In this document: positions 1-7,370 of the stretch, piece after piece
Layout: each line of letters starts with the position of its first letter
Position numbering within the stretch: the stretch's first letter is position 1
DNA from: an uncultured Eubacteriales bacterium
Lineage (GTDB): Bacteria; Bacillota; Clostridia; Oscillospirales; CAG-272
DNA length: 18,521 nt
Assembly: GCA_934526185.1 (NCBI GenBank)
Contig: CAKTAA010000043.1
Coordinates: 1 to 18,521 of the forward strand
Direction of reading: 5' to 3'
Translations under genes and position numbers: made by a program
The notes under the pieces: model-generated
The model's input: the letters and a program-made list of their open reading frames with translations, nothing else
Told to the model about the DNA's origin: nothing
Databases searched by the model: none

Positions 1-1
1 G

Positions 2-181
2 TGTGTGCTGGTAGAAGTCAAGGCCAATACCGGCAATACCAAAAGCACAAAAACCATCCTGCGGCATCCGGAAAAATATCATGTGCAGCAGGCTATTAAA
101 CTGGGCAACTATAATGTAGGTCGAAACGAACAAATTCTGACTCTGCCGCTTTATATGGCGTTCCTGCTGAGAAGTCTTTGA
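2..181 (+). CDS. C-terminal end of a DUF4143-type AAA+ ATPase (partial)
   Basis: Only the last 59 codons of this gene are in the window; it runs in from the left edge. The readable part contains VEVKANTGNTKSTKT, then EKYHVQQAIKLGNYNVG and LPLYMAFLLRSL before a TGA stop. I recognise this as the usual tail of the large bacterial ATPase family with an N-terminal AAA domain and a C-terminal DUF4143 (PD-(D/E)XK-like) domain; the VEVKA stretch is the E-x-K core of that nuclease-like fold. The family's function is poorly known, and many copies sit in accessory regions or behave like toxin-antitoxin or defence genes. A hairpin terminator follows at 304-347. The family call rests on motif memory, not a search. 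Confidence 0.7.
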   Translation, partial: CVLVEVKANTGNTKSTKTILRHPEKYHVQQAIKLGNYNVGRNEQILTLPLYMAFLLRSL

Positions 182-303
182 ATGGAACCGCCGTCCTTTC
201 TGTCTCCATTGTCCCATAGGCATCCATTGACAGCCGCAAAAAATGCATCATCCCTTTCAAGCACGGTGCATTGTATCCGCAAGCGGCAGATTTGCAAAAA
301 AGA

Positions 304-347
304 AAAGCCTTTCGTGAAAGCAAAAAAGCGAAAGGCTTTATTTTTTT
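304..347. terminator. Bidirectional rho-independent terminator
   Basis: An 11-bp perfect stem (304-314 with 329-339, AAAGCCTTTCG against its complement) with a 14-nt loop is followed by a run of seven T at 341-347. It therefore ends the + strand gene that stops at 181. The left side is A-rich, so the minus strand also reads hairpin then T-rich, and the same structure can end the minus-strand ATPase gene that stops at 387. Confidence 0.85.
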
Positions 348-386
348 GAGTTTTTATTGAACTGCTAAACTCCAAACCTCATCTCA

Positions 387-1130
387 TTAATCAGTAGAGA
401 AATCGGAATCAAATAATCTCTCAATAAATATATTCGGATTGTCAAGAAAATTTTTTGTCAGTTTATACTGTTCAGTTTCAGCATATTCTATTCTTTCAAT
501 TCCAGAGTCCAAATTATAAATCTGCGCGTCAGGATATGCAAGTAATATCGGAGAATGCGTTGCAATTATAAACTGAGAATTATTTTTCACCAAATTATTT
601 ATTTCAATAAGCAATGTTAATTGACGCATGGGTGATAATGCAGCTTCCGGCTCATCAAGAATATAAAAACCATTTCCACGAAATCGATTTTGAACCAATG
701 ATAGAAAACTCTCACCGTGTGATTGATTATGTAATGATTTTCCTCCATAATTATCTATATTTATTCGAAGATCATCAATGTTCGTTGCTGCATTATAAAA
801 CGATTCAGCCCTCAAAAAAAAACCATCACTCTCGTAAGCAATTCTACTAAGCTGAAGTTCATCATGCAACATCGAAGTGGTATTTTTTGTGCTAAAATTA
901 AAATTTTTAGATCCACCTTCTGCGTTATATCCCATTGCAACAGCAATAGCTTCTATCAAGGTTGATTTGCCGCTGCCGTTCTCTCCTACAAAAAAAGTAA
1001 CGGGCGTATTAAAAGAAATCGCCTTTCCTGAATTTAAGTCCCTATAAAAGGGTAAGCGGCACCAATAGTTTTCGCTAGGATTTTTGTTAATCAATCTTAT
1101 ATCCCGCAGATATATCTTATTTGCCGTCAT
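387..1130 (-). CDS. AAA family ATPase (COG3910-like, ABC/SMC-type fold)
   Basis: A compact stand-alone ATPase. Numbering from the upstream ATG at 1136: Walker A GENGSGKST near residues 51-59, an ABC-like signature SHGES near 139-143, Walker B ILDEPEAALSP near 159-169, and the switch histidine in THSP near 193-196. This order is typical of the AAA_21 / COG3910 predicted ATPases (about 250 residues). Their role is unsettled; they are often near transporters or defence genes. Two in-frame ATGs exist at 1136 and 1130. The Shine-Dalgarno AAAGAGG ends one base before the first and seven before the second, so I choose 1130. The start overlaps the end of an ABC-transporter remnant, which suggests the gene was once translationally coupled to that transporter. 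It is probably now transcribed with the glycosidase gene upstream. Confidence 0.85.
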   Translation of the reverse strand: MTANKIYLRDIRLINKNPSENYWCRLPFYRDLNSGKAISFNTPVTFFVGENGSGKSTLIEAIAVAMGYNAEGGSKNFNFSTKNTTSMLHDELQLSRIAYESDGFFLRAESFYNAATNIDDLRINIDNYGGKSLHNQSHGESFLSLVQNRFRGNGFYILDEPEAALSPMRQLTLLIEINNLVKNNSQFIIATHSPILLAYPDAQIYNLDSGIERIEYAETEQYKLTKNFLDNPNIFIERLFDSDFSTD

Positions 1131-1221
1131 CTTCATACCTCTTTGCTTGATTCATAAACATAGTGTAATACATTCCATGCCTTTTCATTAATTCATCGTG
1201 AGTTCCGCTCTCAACTATCCT
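1117..1221 (-). pseudogene. Remnant of an ABC transporter ATP-binding protein C-terminus
   Basis: Reading the minus strand between the glycosidase stop and the ATPase gene gives an open frame of 34 codons: RIVESGTHDELMKRHGMYYT, then MFMNQAKRYEDDGK and a TAA stop. The string G-x-I-V-E-x-G-T-H-x-E-L is the hallmark end of the nucleotide-binding domain of ABC exporters, normally preceded by about 550 residues that are absent here. Homology starts just at the stop codon of the glycosidase gene, so that junction is where the exporter gene was cut or replaced. The fragment has no start of its own and cannot work as a transporter. It still carries the ribosome binding site used by the next ATPase gene. 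Confidence 0.8.
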
Positions 1222-2702
1222 TATATTATCCCAAGTGAAATTTTTAATTCCAATATGCGTAAAACAGATTCATCAATTCGTTCCTCTGTAATTTCTCCAT
1301 GCTTGACTGCTTCAAGCACGGCTGGAATTTGCACCTCGAAGTCTGTGCAGCATAGCAGATCATTTCCTGCCTTCACAGCCTGAACGGCAATTTCTGTGTC
1401 CTCCGCGAAATCGCGTGCGCCGTCCATAGCTAAATCATCCGTAATAATAACTCCGGTGAATCCTAACTCTTCCCGCAGGATTTTATGCACCTGCGGGGAC
1501 AGCGAAGCAGGAGTTTGTCCATCCATGCAGGAAACTATATTATGAGAAACTAACACTATATTGGCTCCAGAATCAATTCCTGCCTGAAATGGCAGAAAAT
1601 CTGAATTCAAAAATGTTTCATAAGAACGATGATCATAAGCAATCCCGGTATGTGTATCCGCATTATTTCCGTAACCTGGGAAATGCTTTAGGACGCTCCC
1701 CATGCCTTCTTGAGCCATGGTTTGCACAACCAGCTGTACATAAACGGCAGTTTGCTGCGCATCCTGTCCAAAGCTTCGGTCATAAATAAAATCTTCTGGA
1801 TTTTGTGAAACATCACAGACTGGGGCAAAGTTTAAATTAATTCCCAAACTATGCAATAATTCACATTTTTCCCGGGTGTCACTTTGAATCAAATCGAACC
1901 CGCCTGCAGCATAGAGGTCTTGAGGGGACCAGAAGGGCGCGGCCCGTAAATTGGGGTTTGTGCTGACACGGTTGACGGTGCCGCCTTCTTCATCCACTCC
2001 GATAAACAGGGGGATTTTTGCCGCGCTTTGGTAGCTTTGAATATTCTGGATAACTTCATCTCTGGTTTTTCCAGAAAAGTCCCGTCCAAAAAGAATATAA
2101 CCTCCAAGATGATATTCCTCTGCCTTCTGGGCGCCATTTATTTCAGGGCAGCGCGCAATAAACATCTGTCCTACTTTTTCATCCAATGTCATTGCATTTA
2201 AAATTTCTTGCGCTTTCTGTACTGCCGCAGCAGGCGGCGGGGTTGGCTCTATGTTTTCTGATGTTTCACCAGTTGTTTCCGAATTTTCTATATTCGAATC
2301 GGCATCCGTCACTGTAATGGAAAGTAATTCTACCTCTTGTACAGATACATTCGAGTCCAATTTCCCATAATATGAAACTGTCACTGGATTCCCTGTCATT
2401 ATTCCAGTCTTACCAGCTGAAATATTTACACCGTCCGTTTCAAAATAATACTCACGATTATCCTCACCTAGAACAGTCAGAGTATTCCTTGTCGCATCTT
2501 TTACAGTCCCTCGAAGCTCCTGCGCAGGCTCGGTTAAACCTGGATTTTCAATCGTTTCCATTGGCGTCCCGGCGGAGCTTTCCGGCAAAATATTTTCTGC
2601 TTCATGGAAACTGAATATCACAGCGCCTGCACATACAAGAAGCAAGAGTATCATACATAAAATAAATATTTTATTCTTTTTTCTTTGCTTTACCCTGCTC
2701 AT
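1221..2702 (-). CDS. Membrane-anchored GH3 glycoside hydrolase (beta-N-acetylhexosaminidase, NagZ-like)
   Basis: A 493-residue protein with a basic N-terminus (MSRVKQRKKNK) and one hydrophobic segment at about 12-31: a signal anchor or uncleaved signal peptide. Residues about 60-130 form a small Thr/Val-rich, probably beta domain, followed by an acidic and Pro-rich linker to about 158. The rest is a GH3 N-terminal TIM barrel: VDEEGG at 236-241, the NagZ signature KHFPGYGNNADTHTG at 339-353 (general-acid dyad D349/H351), and the nucleophile in ITDDLAMDG near 420-428. Such enzymes remove N-acetylglucosamine from cell-wall muropeptides or glycans. The usual KHFPGHG is KHFPGYG here, an uncommon change outside the catalytic dyad. 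AGGAG lies six bases before the ATG. The protein likely acts outside the membrane, in wall turnover. Confidence 0.9.
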   Translation of the reverse strand: MSRVKQRKKNKIFILCMILLLLVCAGAVIFSFHEAENILPESSAGTPMETIENPGLTEPAQELRGTVKDATRNTLTVLGEDNREYYFETDGVNISAGKTGIMTGNPVTVSYYGKLDSNVSVQEVELLSITVTDADSNIENSETTGETSENIEPTPPPAAAVQKAQEILNAMTLDEKVGQMFIARCPEINGAQKAEEYHLGGYILFGRDFSGKTRDEVIQNIQSYQSAAKIPLFIGVDEEGGTVNRVSTNPNLRAAPFWSPQDLYAAGGFDLIQSDTREKCELLHSLGINLNFAPVCDVSQNPEDFIYDRSFGQDAQQTAVYVQLVVQTMAQEGMGSVLKHFPGYGNNADTHTGIAYDHRSYETFLNSDFLPFQAGIDSGANIVLVSHNIVSCMDGQTPASLSPQVHKILREELGFTGVIITDDLAMDGARDFAEDTEIAVQAVKAGNDLLCCTDFEVQIPAVLEAVKHGEITEERIDESVLRILELKISLGII

Positions 2703-2728
2703 ATAATTCTCCTGATTGTTTACGAATG

Positions 2729-2769
2729 AATTGCGCTCTGCTGTCCCCCGAGTCCGGGAAAACGCAATT
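2729..2769 (-). terminator. Possible hairpin between the fic and glycosidase genes
   Basis: AATTGCG at 2729-2735 can pair with CGCAATT at 2763-2769, and a CCCG/CGGG inner stem lies in the loop. It sits just past the fic stop codon in the minus direction but lacks a clear T-run, so it may be a weak terminator or a leader structure of the glycosidase mRNA. Nothing else is recognised in this 95-bp gap. Confidence 0.3.
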
Positions 2770-2797
2770 TTGAACAGGAGGAAGAAAGCGGCTCTTT

Positions 2798-3538
2798 TCA
2801 GCTTCTGTTTTCCAGAATTGCAATATATTTTTCCAGCTCTTCCTCTTCATAGTCGGCAAGCAGGCCGGCAAGCGCCTCCGGCGTGCCCGTTTCCGCATAA
2901 CGGTCAAAGCAGTCATAGTAGCGCCGTCGATCTGTGAATTTAATATCGACTGGAAGCAGTCCGGCGCGGATCAACTCCAAATTTAAAAGCAGTCTGCCCG
3001 TCCTGCCGTTTCCGTCGATAAACGGATGGATCGCCTCAAAGCGAAGGTGAAACTCCGCTGCCGCTTCGACGATATGTTTTTCTTTTTTAAAAGCTTCATA
3101 ATCCTGAAGCAGCCGTTCCATCTTCGCGGGAACCAGATAGGGCGGAGGCGGCGCGTGCAGAGCGCCGGATATTTTAACGGGGACGCTGCGGTAAACGCCT
3201 TTATGCTCGGCGTCCGCAATCAATACCAGTGAATGGATTTCCCGGACCGTCCGTTCCGTAAGAGCGCCGTCCGCCTCGGAAAGACGCAGGACGTATTCGA
3301 ACGCGTCCCTATGCCCAATGGCCTCCAGATGTTCTCCAATCGGCTTTTCCGCAATTGTCAGTCCTTCCTCGAGAATCAGCGCCGTTTCGCGCAGCGTCAA
3401 AGTATTGCCCTCGATCGCATTCGAGTTATACGTATTTTCAATCATAAATTCCCGGCGAAGACGGGCCAGCTCTGTCCTGCTGAGGGGGCGCAGGGCGCCA
3501 AGACGCGCCGCCAGCAGATCCAGCCTTGCAAAATCCAT
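2798..3538 (-). CDS. fic: Fic family protein (AMP-transferase type, class II)
   Basis: A 246-residue Fic-fold protein. The catalytic loop is HPFIDGNGRTGR at residues 171-182, with the conserved His171 and the Asp/Glu-type position, Gly-Asn-Gly anion hole and terminal Arg all present, so it should be active. SNAIEGN at residues 39-45 fits the inhibitory motif [S/T]xxxE[G/N] placed before the Fic core, which marks class II (self-inhibited) proteins. Fic enzymes usually transfer AMP from ATP to a hydroxyl of a target protein; the target cannot be read here. The gene starts 12 bases after the end of a small HTH gene, with a GAGGGGG ribosome site, so the two form one operon. The C-terminal portion (about 205-246) is a short acidic helical region, with no wHTH domain. 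Confidence 0.92.
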   Translation of the reverse strand: MDFARLDLLAARLGALRPLSRTELARLRREFMIENTYNSNAIEGNTLTLRETALILEEGLTIAEKPIGEHLEAIGHRDAFEYVLRLSEADGALTERTVREIHSLVLIADAEHKGVYRSVPVKISGALHAPPPPYLVPAKMERLLQDYEAFKKEKHIVEAAAEFHLRFEAIHPFIDGNGRTGRLLLNLELIRAGLLPVDIKFTDRRRYYDCFDRYAETGTPEALAGLLADYEEEELEKYIAILENRS

Positions 3539-3550
3539 TTCTGCACCCCC

Positions 3551-3793
3551 TCAAACCTGTCGATCCGTCTTTATATCTGCTTCATCCAGGACAATCTTCT
3601 GTTCCTCGTCGATGACAAAAGCCAGATTGCAGTCTAAAAACGCCGCAATCCGAATCAGATCCGATGCGGAAAAACTGTCTCTGTAAAATTTATTGCTCAG
3701 CGCCTGCGTGCTGATTCCCAGGTATCTGGCAAGATCCCCATTTTCTTTCCCTCTGAGCTTCAGCAGCGCTTTAACCTTACTGGAAATAGCCAT
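3551..3793 (-). CDS. Small XRE-type HTH regulator paired with fic
   Basis: An 80-residue protein: residues about 5-60 form a helix-turn-helix of the Cro/C1 type (KVKALLKLRGKENGDLARYL, then GISTQALSNKF as turn and recognition helix, and SASDLIRIAAFLDC as the closing helices). The tail (about 60-80) is short and acidic. It lies directly upstream of fic in the same operon, and a strong promoter precedes it, so the likely job is autoregulation of the pair. This is the layout of many regulator-Fic modules. Whether it is an antitoxin is uncertain, because the Fic protein carries its own inhibitory helix. The start is supported by GGAAGGAAA a few bases before the ATG. Confidence 0.85.
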   Translation of the reverse strand: MAISSKVKALLKLRGKENGDLARYLGISTQALSNKFYRDSFSASDLIRIAAFLDCNLAFVIDEEQKIVLDEADIKTDRQV

Positions 3794-3820
3794 ACGATTT
3801 CCTTCCTTTCACAATCTTTA

Positions 3821-3849
3821 TATATATCGTTTTTGATGAAATAAGTCAA
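3821..3849 (-). promoter_or_regulatory. Sigma-A promoter of the HTH-fic operon
   Basis: On the minus strand TTGACT (3844-3849) and TATATA (3821-3826) are spaced by exactly 17 bases, about 30 bases before the HTH start codon. No clear operator palindrome is visible next to it. Confidence 0.75.
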
Positions 3850-4185
3850 TAAACAAATGATAAAAATAATCAAAAAAGCAATTTACTGCATAATCTCAAT
3901 CGTATATATTATAATCAGAATCGAGAAATATATAATCCTAACAGAAAAAAATTAATGATTTCGTCAAAAAAGCCGTGCATCTCAAATCCTGACTCTGTGC
4001 AATGGGAGTACTTTCTTTTTCAGATTCGACCTCAGAAGACTTGCGCAGCCCTCAACCGCAAAACGCCGGACAGCCGGAGGGATAAGGCGTCCCACATGCC
4101 AATGTCATCGGCCTGGCCAGAAAGACTTCGACATCCGAGAATTTTTCCTCCGGCTCGAACGGGATTTGCAAGAGCGGGGCTCCTG
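3850..4185. other. Intergenic region without a recognised gene
   Basis: The first hundred bases (3850-3955) are very AT-rich and can hold promoter-like boxes on either strand. From about 3960 to 4185 the DNA becomes GC-rich and stays open in several frames, including a 99-codon + frame starting at 3955. None has a good ribosome site or a recognisable motif, and GC-rich DNA here gives long chance frames elsewhere too. It may be the worn remnant of a gene. The end of this region carries the T-run of the peptidase terminator. Confidence 0.5.
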
Positions 4186-4218
4186 AAAAAAAATGCTCCG
4201 CAAGAAAGCTTGCGGAGC
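4186..4218 (-). terminator. Rho-independent terminator of the C39-type peptidase gene
   Basis: A 10-bp perfect stem (4195-4204 with 4209-4218, GCTCCGCAAG and its complement) has a 4-nt loop and, on the minus strand, is followed by eight T (4193-4186). It lies about 17 bases after the stop codon of the peptidase gene. Confidence 0.9.
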
Positions 4219-4234
4219 CGGTTTGAGCGGCGCT

Positions 4235-5389
4235 CTATGCGGGGCCGAATGTGACGGATACCACTACGTTTACAGAAGGCATAATAAAGTTATATACATA
4301 ATCGCCTCCGTTGTTCTGGACGGCGACCGGCGTGCCGCCTACGTCGATTGCCGTCACCTTATAGCCTGTATCCGGCGTGGTTTGGAAAAATACCGTCCGT
4401 CCTGCTTCGAGGCCGACTCTTTTAACGTTATTGCCGAAGTGAACCGTTCCCTGCCCTCTGGCCGCCGCCGTTACGTAAAGCGGAGTCGGTTCCGGAGTAT
4501 TCGGGGCAAACGTCGCGACCACCTCCACGTCGCCGTACGGCATGTAAAACTGATAAACCGCATCGCCTCCGTTGTTTTTTACCTCATAATACGTTCCGCC
4601 TACGCAGACGGATTCTACATGATGATAAGCGCCGGGCGTCGTCTGAAAATTGACATAGGTCCCCTGCCCCACCGTTGTATATTTCAGACCATTTCCAAAG
4701 TGAACGGTGCCTTCTCCGACCGAGGTGGCCATCAGCTTATATTGCTGCGTCTGAGGGGGCGTGCCCGCGGCAGACACAAGGCAGAACCAGTCGATCACGG
4801 TCAGGCTGTTGCTTTGAAGCTGCGCGGCAGTCAGCCAGGTGCCGCTTGCCGTCGTATTCCGCTCCGGCTTAGCTGCGGAGTCGTAAACCAGATACGTTCC
4901 GTTTGCGGAATTATACGCATTGATTGCCATAAAATGATTGGGGACATGAACAATGACGGCTCCCCCGCTCTGCAGATGCGGGATGATCTTGCTGTCATAA
5001 ATGGTTCCATCCTGCAGCCCGGAAATCGAAAAGCCGTACGTATTGCCAAAGGCCGCCGTAATGTTTTCGTAGAACGGCCAGCGCATCGTACCCTGTCCGT
5101 ACGTTCCATTAAAATGATTATTCTCATACGCCCACTGTGCGATTGCCTGCGGCTGTATGAAATTTCCGGTCACATAATTGACCGCGTTGACTGTCGCAAG
5201 AATCCCGCAGCCGGAAGCCGAAAGATTCCATTCCCCATATACTGCGCTTCCCCACCGGGGATCGCTTTGCTGATAGCACTCCGCGGATGCGGAGGAGTCA
5301 ATCCCGCCGAACCCGACGGCGACGATCAGCGCCAATACCAATGCAAAGCATTTTTTCTCATCTTCTTTCTCCTTTCGAATCATAAACAT
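4235..5389 (-). CDS. Secreted C39-type cysteine peptidase with two C-terminal repeats; frameshifted start
   Basis: The 384-codon frame holds a signal-peptide core (KKCFALVLALIVAVGFGG) with a cleavage site after SSASA, then a Peptidase_C39_2-like domain at about 37-205: Gln40 region, catalytic Cys61 in SASGCGILA, His152 in NHFMAINAY, and Asp170 in YLVYDSA. Two repeats of about 80 residues follow (about 215-295 and 304-384), each with GTVHFGN, FQTTP, NNGGD and a closing F/YxMP, resembling InlB-B or Flg_new type surface repeats. It is probably an exported peptidase or wall-binding protein. The ribosome site AAAGGAG (5369-5375) is seven bases before an ATG at 5361, but that ATG is one base out of frame: adding one A to the run of six at 5351-5356 would give MRKKCFALV, a normal signal peptide. 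The open frame instead reaches ATGs at 5389 and 5383 that lie upstream of the ribosome site. Confidence 0.85.
   Translation of the reverse strand: MFMIRKEKEDEKKCFALVLALIVAVGFGGIDSSASAECYQQSDPRWGSAVYGEWNLSASGCGILATVNAVNYVTGNFIQPQAIAQWAYENNHFNGTYGQGTMRWPFYENITAAFGNTYGFSISGLQDGTIYDSKIIPHLQSGGAVIVHVPNHFMAINAYNSANGTYLVYDSAAKPERNTTASGTWLTAAQLQSNSLTVIDWFCLVSAAGTPPQTQQYKLMATSVGEGTVHFGNGLKYTTVGQGTYVNFQTTPGAYHHVESVCVGGTYYEVKNNGGDAVYQFYMPYGDVEVVATFAPNTPEPTPLYVTAAARGQGTVHFGNNVKRVGLEAGRTVFFQTTPDTGYKVTAIDVGGTPVAVQNNGGDYVYNFIMPSVNVVVSVTFGPA
5369..5375 (-). promoter_or_regulatory. Ribosome binding site that points to an out-of-frame start
   Basis: AAAGGAG on the minus strand is seven bases before the ATG at 5359-5361. 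It is the only good ribosome site for the C39-type peptidase gene, and it supports the idea that the true start is at 5361 and that one base is missing in the A-run just after it. Confidence 0.75.
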
Positions 5390-5424
5390 ATATATTTGTT
5401 TATATTTCGTAAAATTATGGCTAT

Positions 5425-5453
5425 TTTATATCATAATATTTTAAATTATTCAA
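5425..5453 (-). promoter_or_regulatory. Promoter of the C39-type peptidase gene
   Basis: TTGAAT (5448-5453) and TATAAA (5425-5430) on the minus strand are 17 bases apart in an AT-rich gap between divergent genes. The predicted leader is about 55 bases. Confidence 0.65.
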
Positions 5454-5491
5454 CTATCATTTTTTGTTCGCACTCTTTTTTATAAAGAAAA

Positions 5492-5520
5492 ATGCAAAAC
5501 GGCCTGTCATGGTATATAAT
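5492..5520 (+). promoter_or_regulatory. Probable promoter of the GNAT gene
   Basis: A perfect TATAAT at 5515-5520 lies just before the ribosome site AAGGAGGG (5529-5536). The matching -35 box at 17 bases (ATGCAA, 5492-5497) is poor, so the leader would be very short and the -35 call is weak. Confidence 0.4.
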
Positions 5521-5543
5521 GATCCACCAAGGAGGGAAACGGC

Positions 5544-6359
5544 TTGTTTACGGAAGAAACAAAAAACAGCGCAAAAGCGGTCGTGCAGGTCTCCGACGCG
5601 GCCTCTGTCGCTTATTTATTGGACGGCTGGGAGGAAACGATGCTTTGGTCTTATCTTCAGGGATATATGGGGAGGGCCTATGCAGTGGGCATGCCCCCCA
5701 GATCCGCGCAGGTCCTCGTCGGAAGCTTTTGTTTTTTCTCCGGGCAGCCGGAGGAAGCGCTGGTGCGAAATATTCCGCCGGATTTTCAAGAAGAGTGTCT
5801 TCTCATGGTTCCGCGGCAGAGCGCCTGGCAGCCGCTGATCGAGGCCGTTTACGCAGAGCGCGCTTCGCGCATACAGCGATATGCAATCAAAAAAGAGCCG
5901 TGGATTTTCGATCGGGAAAAATTAAACAATTATGCCGAAAGCATTCCGGAGGGATACCGGCTGGCGCCAATTGACGAAAAAATCTATTTTGAAACGAAAA
6001 AAGCGGAATGGTCCCACGATCTGACATCGCAGTTTTCCAGTTATGAGCAATACCGAAAATATGGTCTTGGCATCGCCGCGCTCTGCGGCAGAGAGCTGGT
6101 CGCCGGCGCTTCTTCCTATACCGTATATGACGGAGGGATTGAAATCCAGATTGACACGCAGCTGAAGCACCGCAGGAAAGGACTGGCCGCGGCATGCGGC
6201 GCGAAACTGATTCTTGAATGTCTGGAGCGGGGACTTTATCCCAGCTGGGATGCCCACGACCGGCGATCCGCCGCGCTGGCGGAAAAGCTCGGTTATCATG
6301 TGAGCCACAGCTATATCACCTATTGCGTCAGTTTTCCGAAGGCTCCAGCTCAACCATAA
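5544..6359 (+). CDS. GNAT family N-acetyltransferase (PF12746 type)
   Basis: A 271-residue protein that I recognise as the GNAT_acetyltran family (about 260 residues), which has a long family-specific N-terminal half and a GNAT core in the C-terminal half. The acetyl-CoA pyrophosphate loop is HRRKGLAAACG at about 209-219, matching the R/Q-x-x-G-x-G/A pattern, and is followed by an alpha helix and by SWDAHDRRSAALAEKLGY at about 234-251, the usual final GNAT helix with its W-D-x-x-N/D-x-x-S motif. The substrate is unknown. The start codon is TTG: the strong ribosome site AAGGAGGG ends seven bases before it and no ATG fits. It stands alone on the + strand, divergent from the peptidase gene and convergent with the acyltransferase gene. 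Confidence 0.88.
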   Translation: MFTEETKNSAKAVVQVSDAASVAYLLDGWEETMLWSYLQGYMGRAYAVGMPPRSAQVLVGSFCFFSGQPEEALVRNIPPDFQEECLLMVPRQSAWQPLIEAVYAERASRIQRYAIKKEPWIFDREKLNNYAESIPEGYRLAPIDEKIYFETKKAEWSHDLTSQFSSYEQYRKYGLGIAALCGRELVAGASSYTVYDGGIEIQIDTQLKHRRKGLAAACGAKLILECLERGLYPSWDAHDRRSAALAEKLGYHVSHSYITYCVSFPKAPAQP

Positions 6360-6452
6360 ATCAGCTCCGTTTTGTATAACCGGTCTGAGCATGTAATACT
6401 CTATAAGCCTGCCGTTAATTCTTTTTCTGTGACGTCCGCCTTCTGATCCGTT

Positions 6453-7286
6453 TTATTCGTCTGTTTCTTCTTCCGGCCGCGGCCTTTGAATGTATTCGAT
6501 ATACGCATAATCCGAGCAGCGCTCCGACGTTTCGCACATAAATGCATACGCCTTTTCATGCAGATATTTCTGCGCTTCCTTGACGGACATCGAAGCGTCG
6601 GCGTAGAACGGTTCGCTGACATAGATCGTGCGCCTCGGATGTTTTACCCATTTCAGCAGACCTTTGTTTTTCTGATATGTTACACAGACAGATACGACGG
6701 GCTTTCCCCACATTGCGGGATACCGGAAGGACGTGCTCTTATAGGGGCGGATAAAATTGCAGTACGGCCAGATATGGGCTTCCGGAAAAATCCCGACGCA
6801 GTAGCCCGCATCCGCTCTTTGGCGAACGGCCTGCATAAATTTGTTCATGGCAGGAACAGAGGCAGTCGGAATCGGAATCGCGCCGAGCATTTGCACCAAT
6901 CCCCTTATTTTTTTGATGGAAACGGCGTCAGGGGCCGTAATGACAAACGCCCGCTTAGGAAACGAAATCAGCGCCGGAATAAAGGCATCTGTAAAATGCG
7001 TATGATTGATATACATAAAATACCCGGTCTTGCGCAGTTTTCTTAATACACGCTGGTTTCTTACCCGATAGCCTCCGATAAATAATGAATAGAAAAATAC
7101 AATCGGTATTGCAATGATATAGTACAGAAACCATGCGCCCAGTCTCCAGAGCCAAAACCTGGGCAAAAACGGAAATTCCTTATCAATCTCCTGCGTATTG
7201 ATATTCGTTCCGGCGAAATCGTCATTTAACGGGTCATCATAATATACGATTTTCTTTTTGCGTTTCATAAAGGGATAAACCGCCAC
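6453..7286 (-). CDS. PlsC-type lysophospholipid acyltransferase
   Basis: A 277-residue protein of the 1-acyl-glycerol-3-phosphate acyltransferase fold. Residues about 46-70 are hydrophobic (WRLGAWFLYYIIAIPIVFFY), a membrane anchor. The catalytic HX4D motif is NHTHFTD at 94-100 (His95, Asp100). IPIPT at about 138-142 and the acyl-acceptor motif FPEAHIWP at 167-174, replacing the common FPEGTR, follow in the normal order. It would transfer an acyl chain to a lysophosphatidic acid or related acceptor at the inner face of the membrane. FPEAHIWPY is typical of a clostridial subgroup whose acceptor is not well defined. No ribosome site is visible before the ATG at 7286 or the in-frame ATG at 7268, so the start is uncertain. 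A good promoter lies upstream, and the gene appears to be transcribed alone. Confidence 0.88.
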   Translation of the reverse strand: MAVYPFMKRKKKIVYYDDPLNDDFAGTNINTQEIDKEFPFLPRFWLWRLGAWFLYYIIAIPIVFFYSLFIGGYRVRNQRVLRKLRKTGYFMYINHTHFTDAFIPALISFPKRAFVITAPDAVSIKKIRGLVQMLGAIPIPTASVPAMNKFMQAVRQRADAGYCVGIFPEAHIWPYCNFIRPYKSTSFRYPAMWGKPVVSVCVTYQKNKGLLKWVKHPRRTIYVSEPFYADASMSVKEAQKYLHEKAYAFMCETSERCSDYAYIEYIQRPRPEEETDE

Positions 7287-7320
7287 ATCAAATTTAAAAC
7301 CAAAGCTTTAAAGCGGGGTG

Positions 7321-7350
7321 ATCATATCATATTTGAGAACTTTCTGTCAA
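7321..7350 (-). promoter_or_regulatory. Promoter of the acyltransferase gene
   Basis: A consensus TTGACA (7345-7350) and TATGAT (7321-7326) on the minus strand are 18 bases apart. Transcription would begin near 7314 and give a leader of about 28 bases with no evident ribosome site. Confidence 0.65.
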
Positions 7351-7370
7351 CGAGGAGGCATGGCGGCCAC

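Noticed and set aside
4050..4140. A c-di-GMP-like riboswitch, because GGGACGC and CCTCCGGC occur on the minus strand
   Set aside because: The GGGCAAAC box, the tetraloop receptor layout and the P1 stem are absent.
4052..4234. An open minus frame continuing past the peptidase stop codon, with protein-like words
   Set aside because: It runs through the terminator hairpin and the same stretch is also open on the other strand; GC-rich DNA gives such frames by chance.
4193..5485. A 430-codon open frame on the + strand opposite the peptidase gene
   Set aside because: The minus-strand frame has catalytic motifs, repeats, a signal peptide, promoter and terminator; the + frame has no recognisable motif and starts inside the terminator hairpin.
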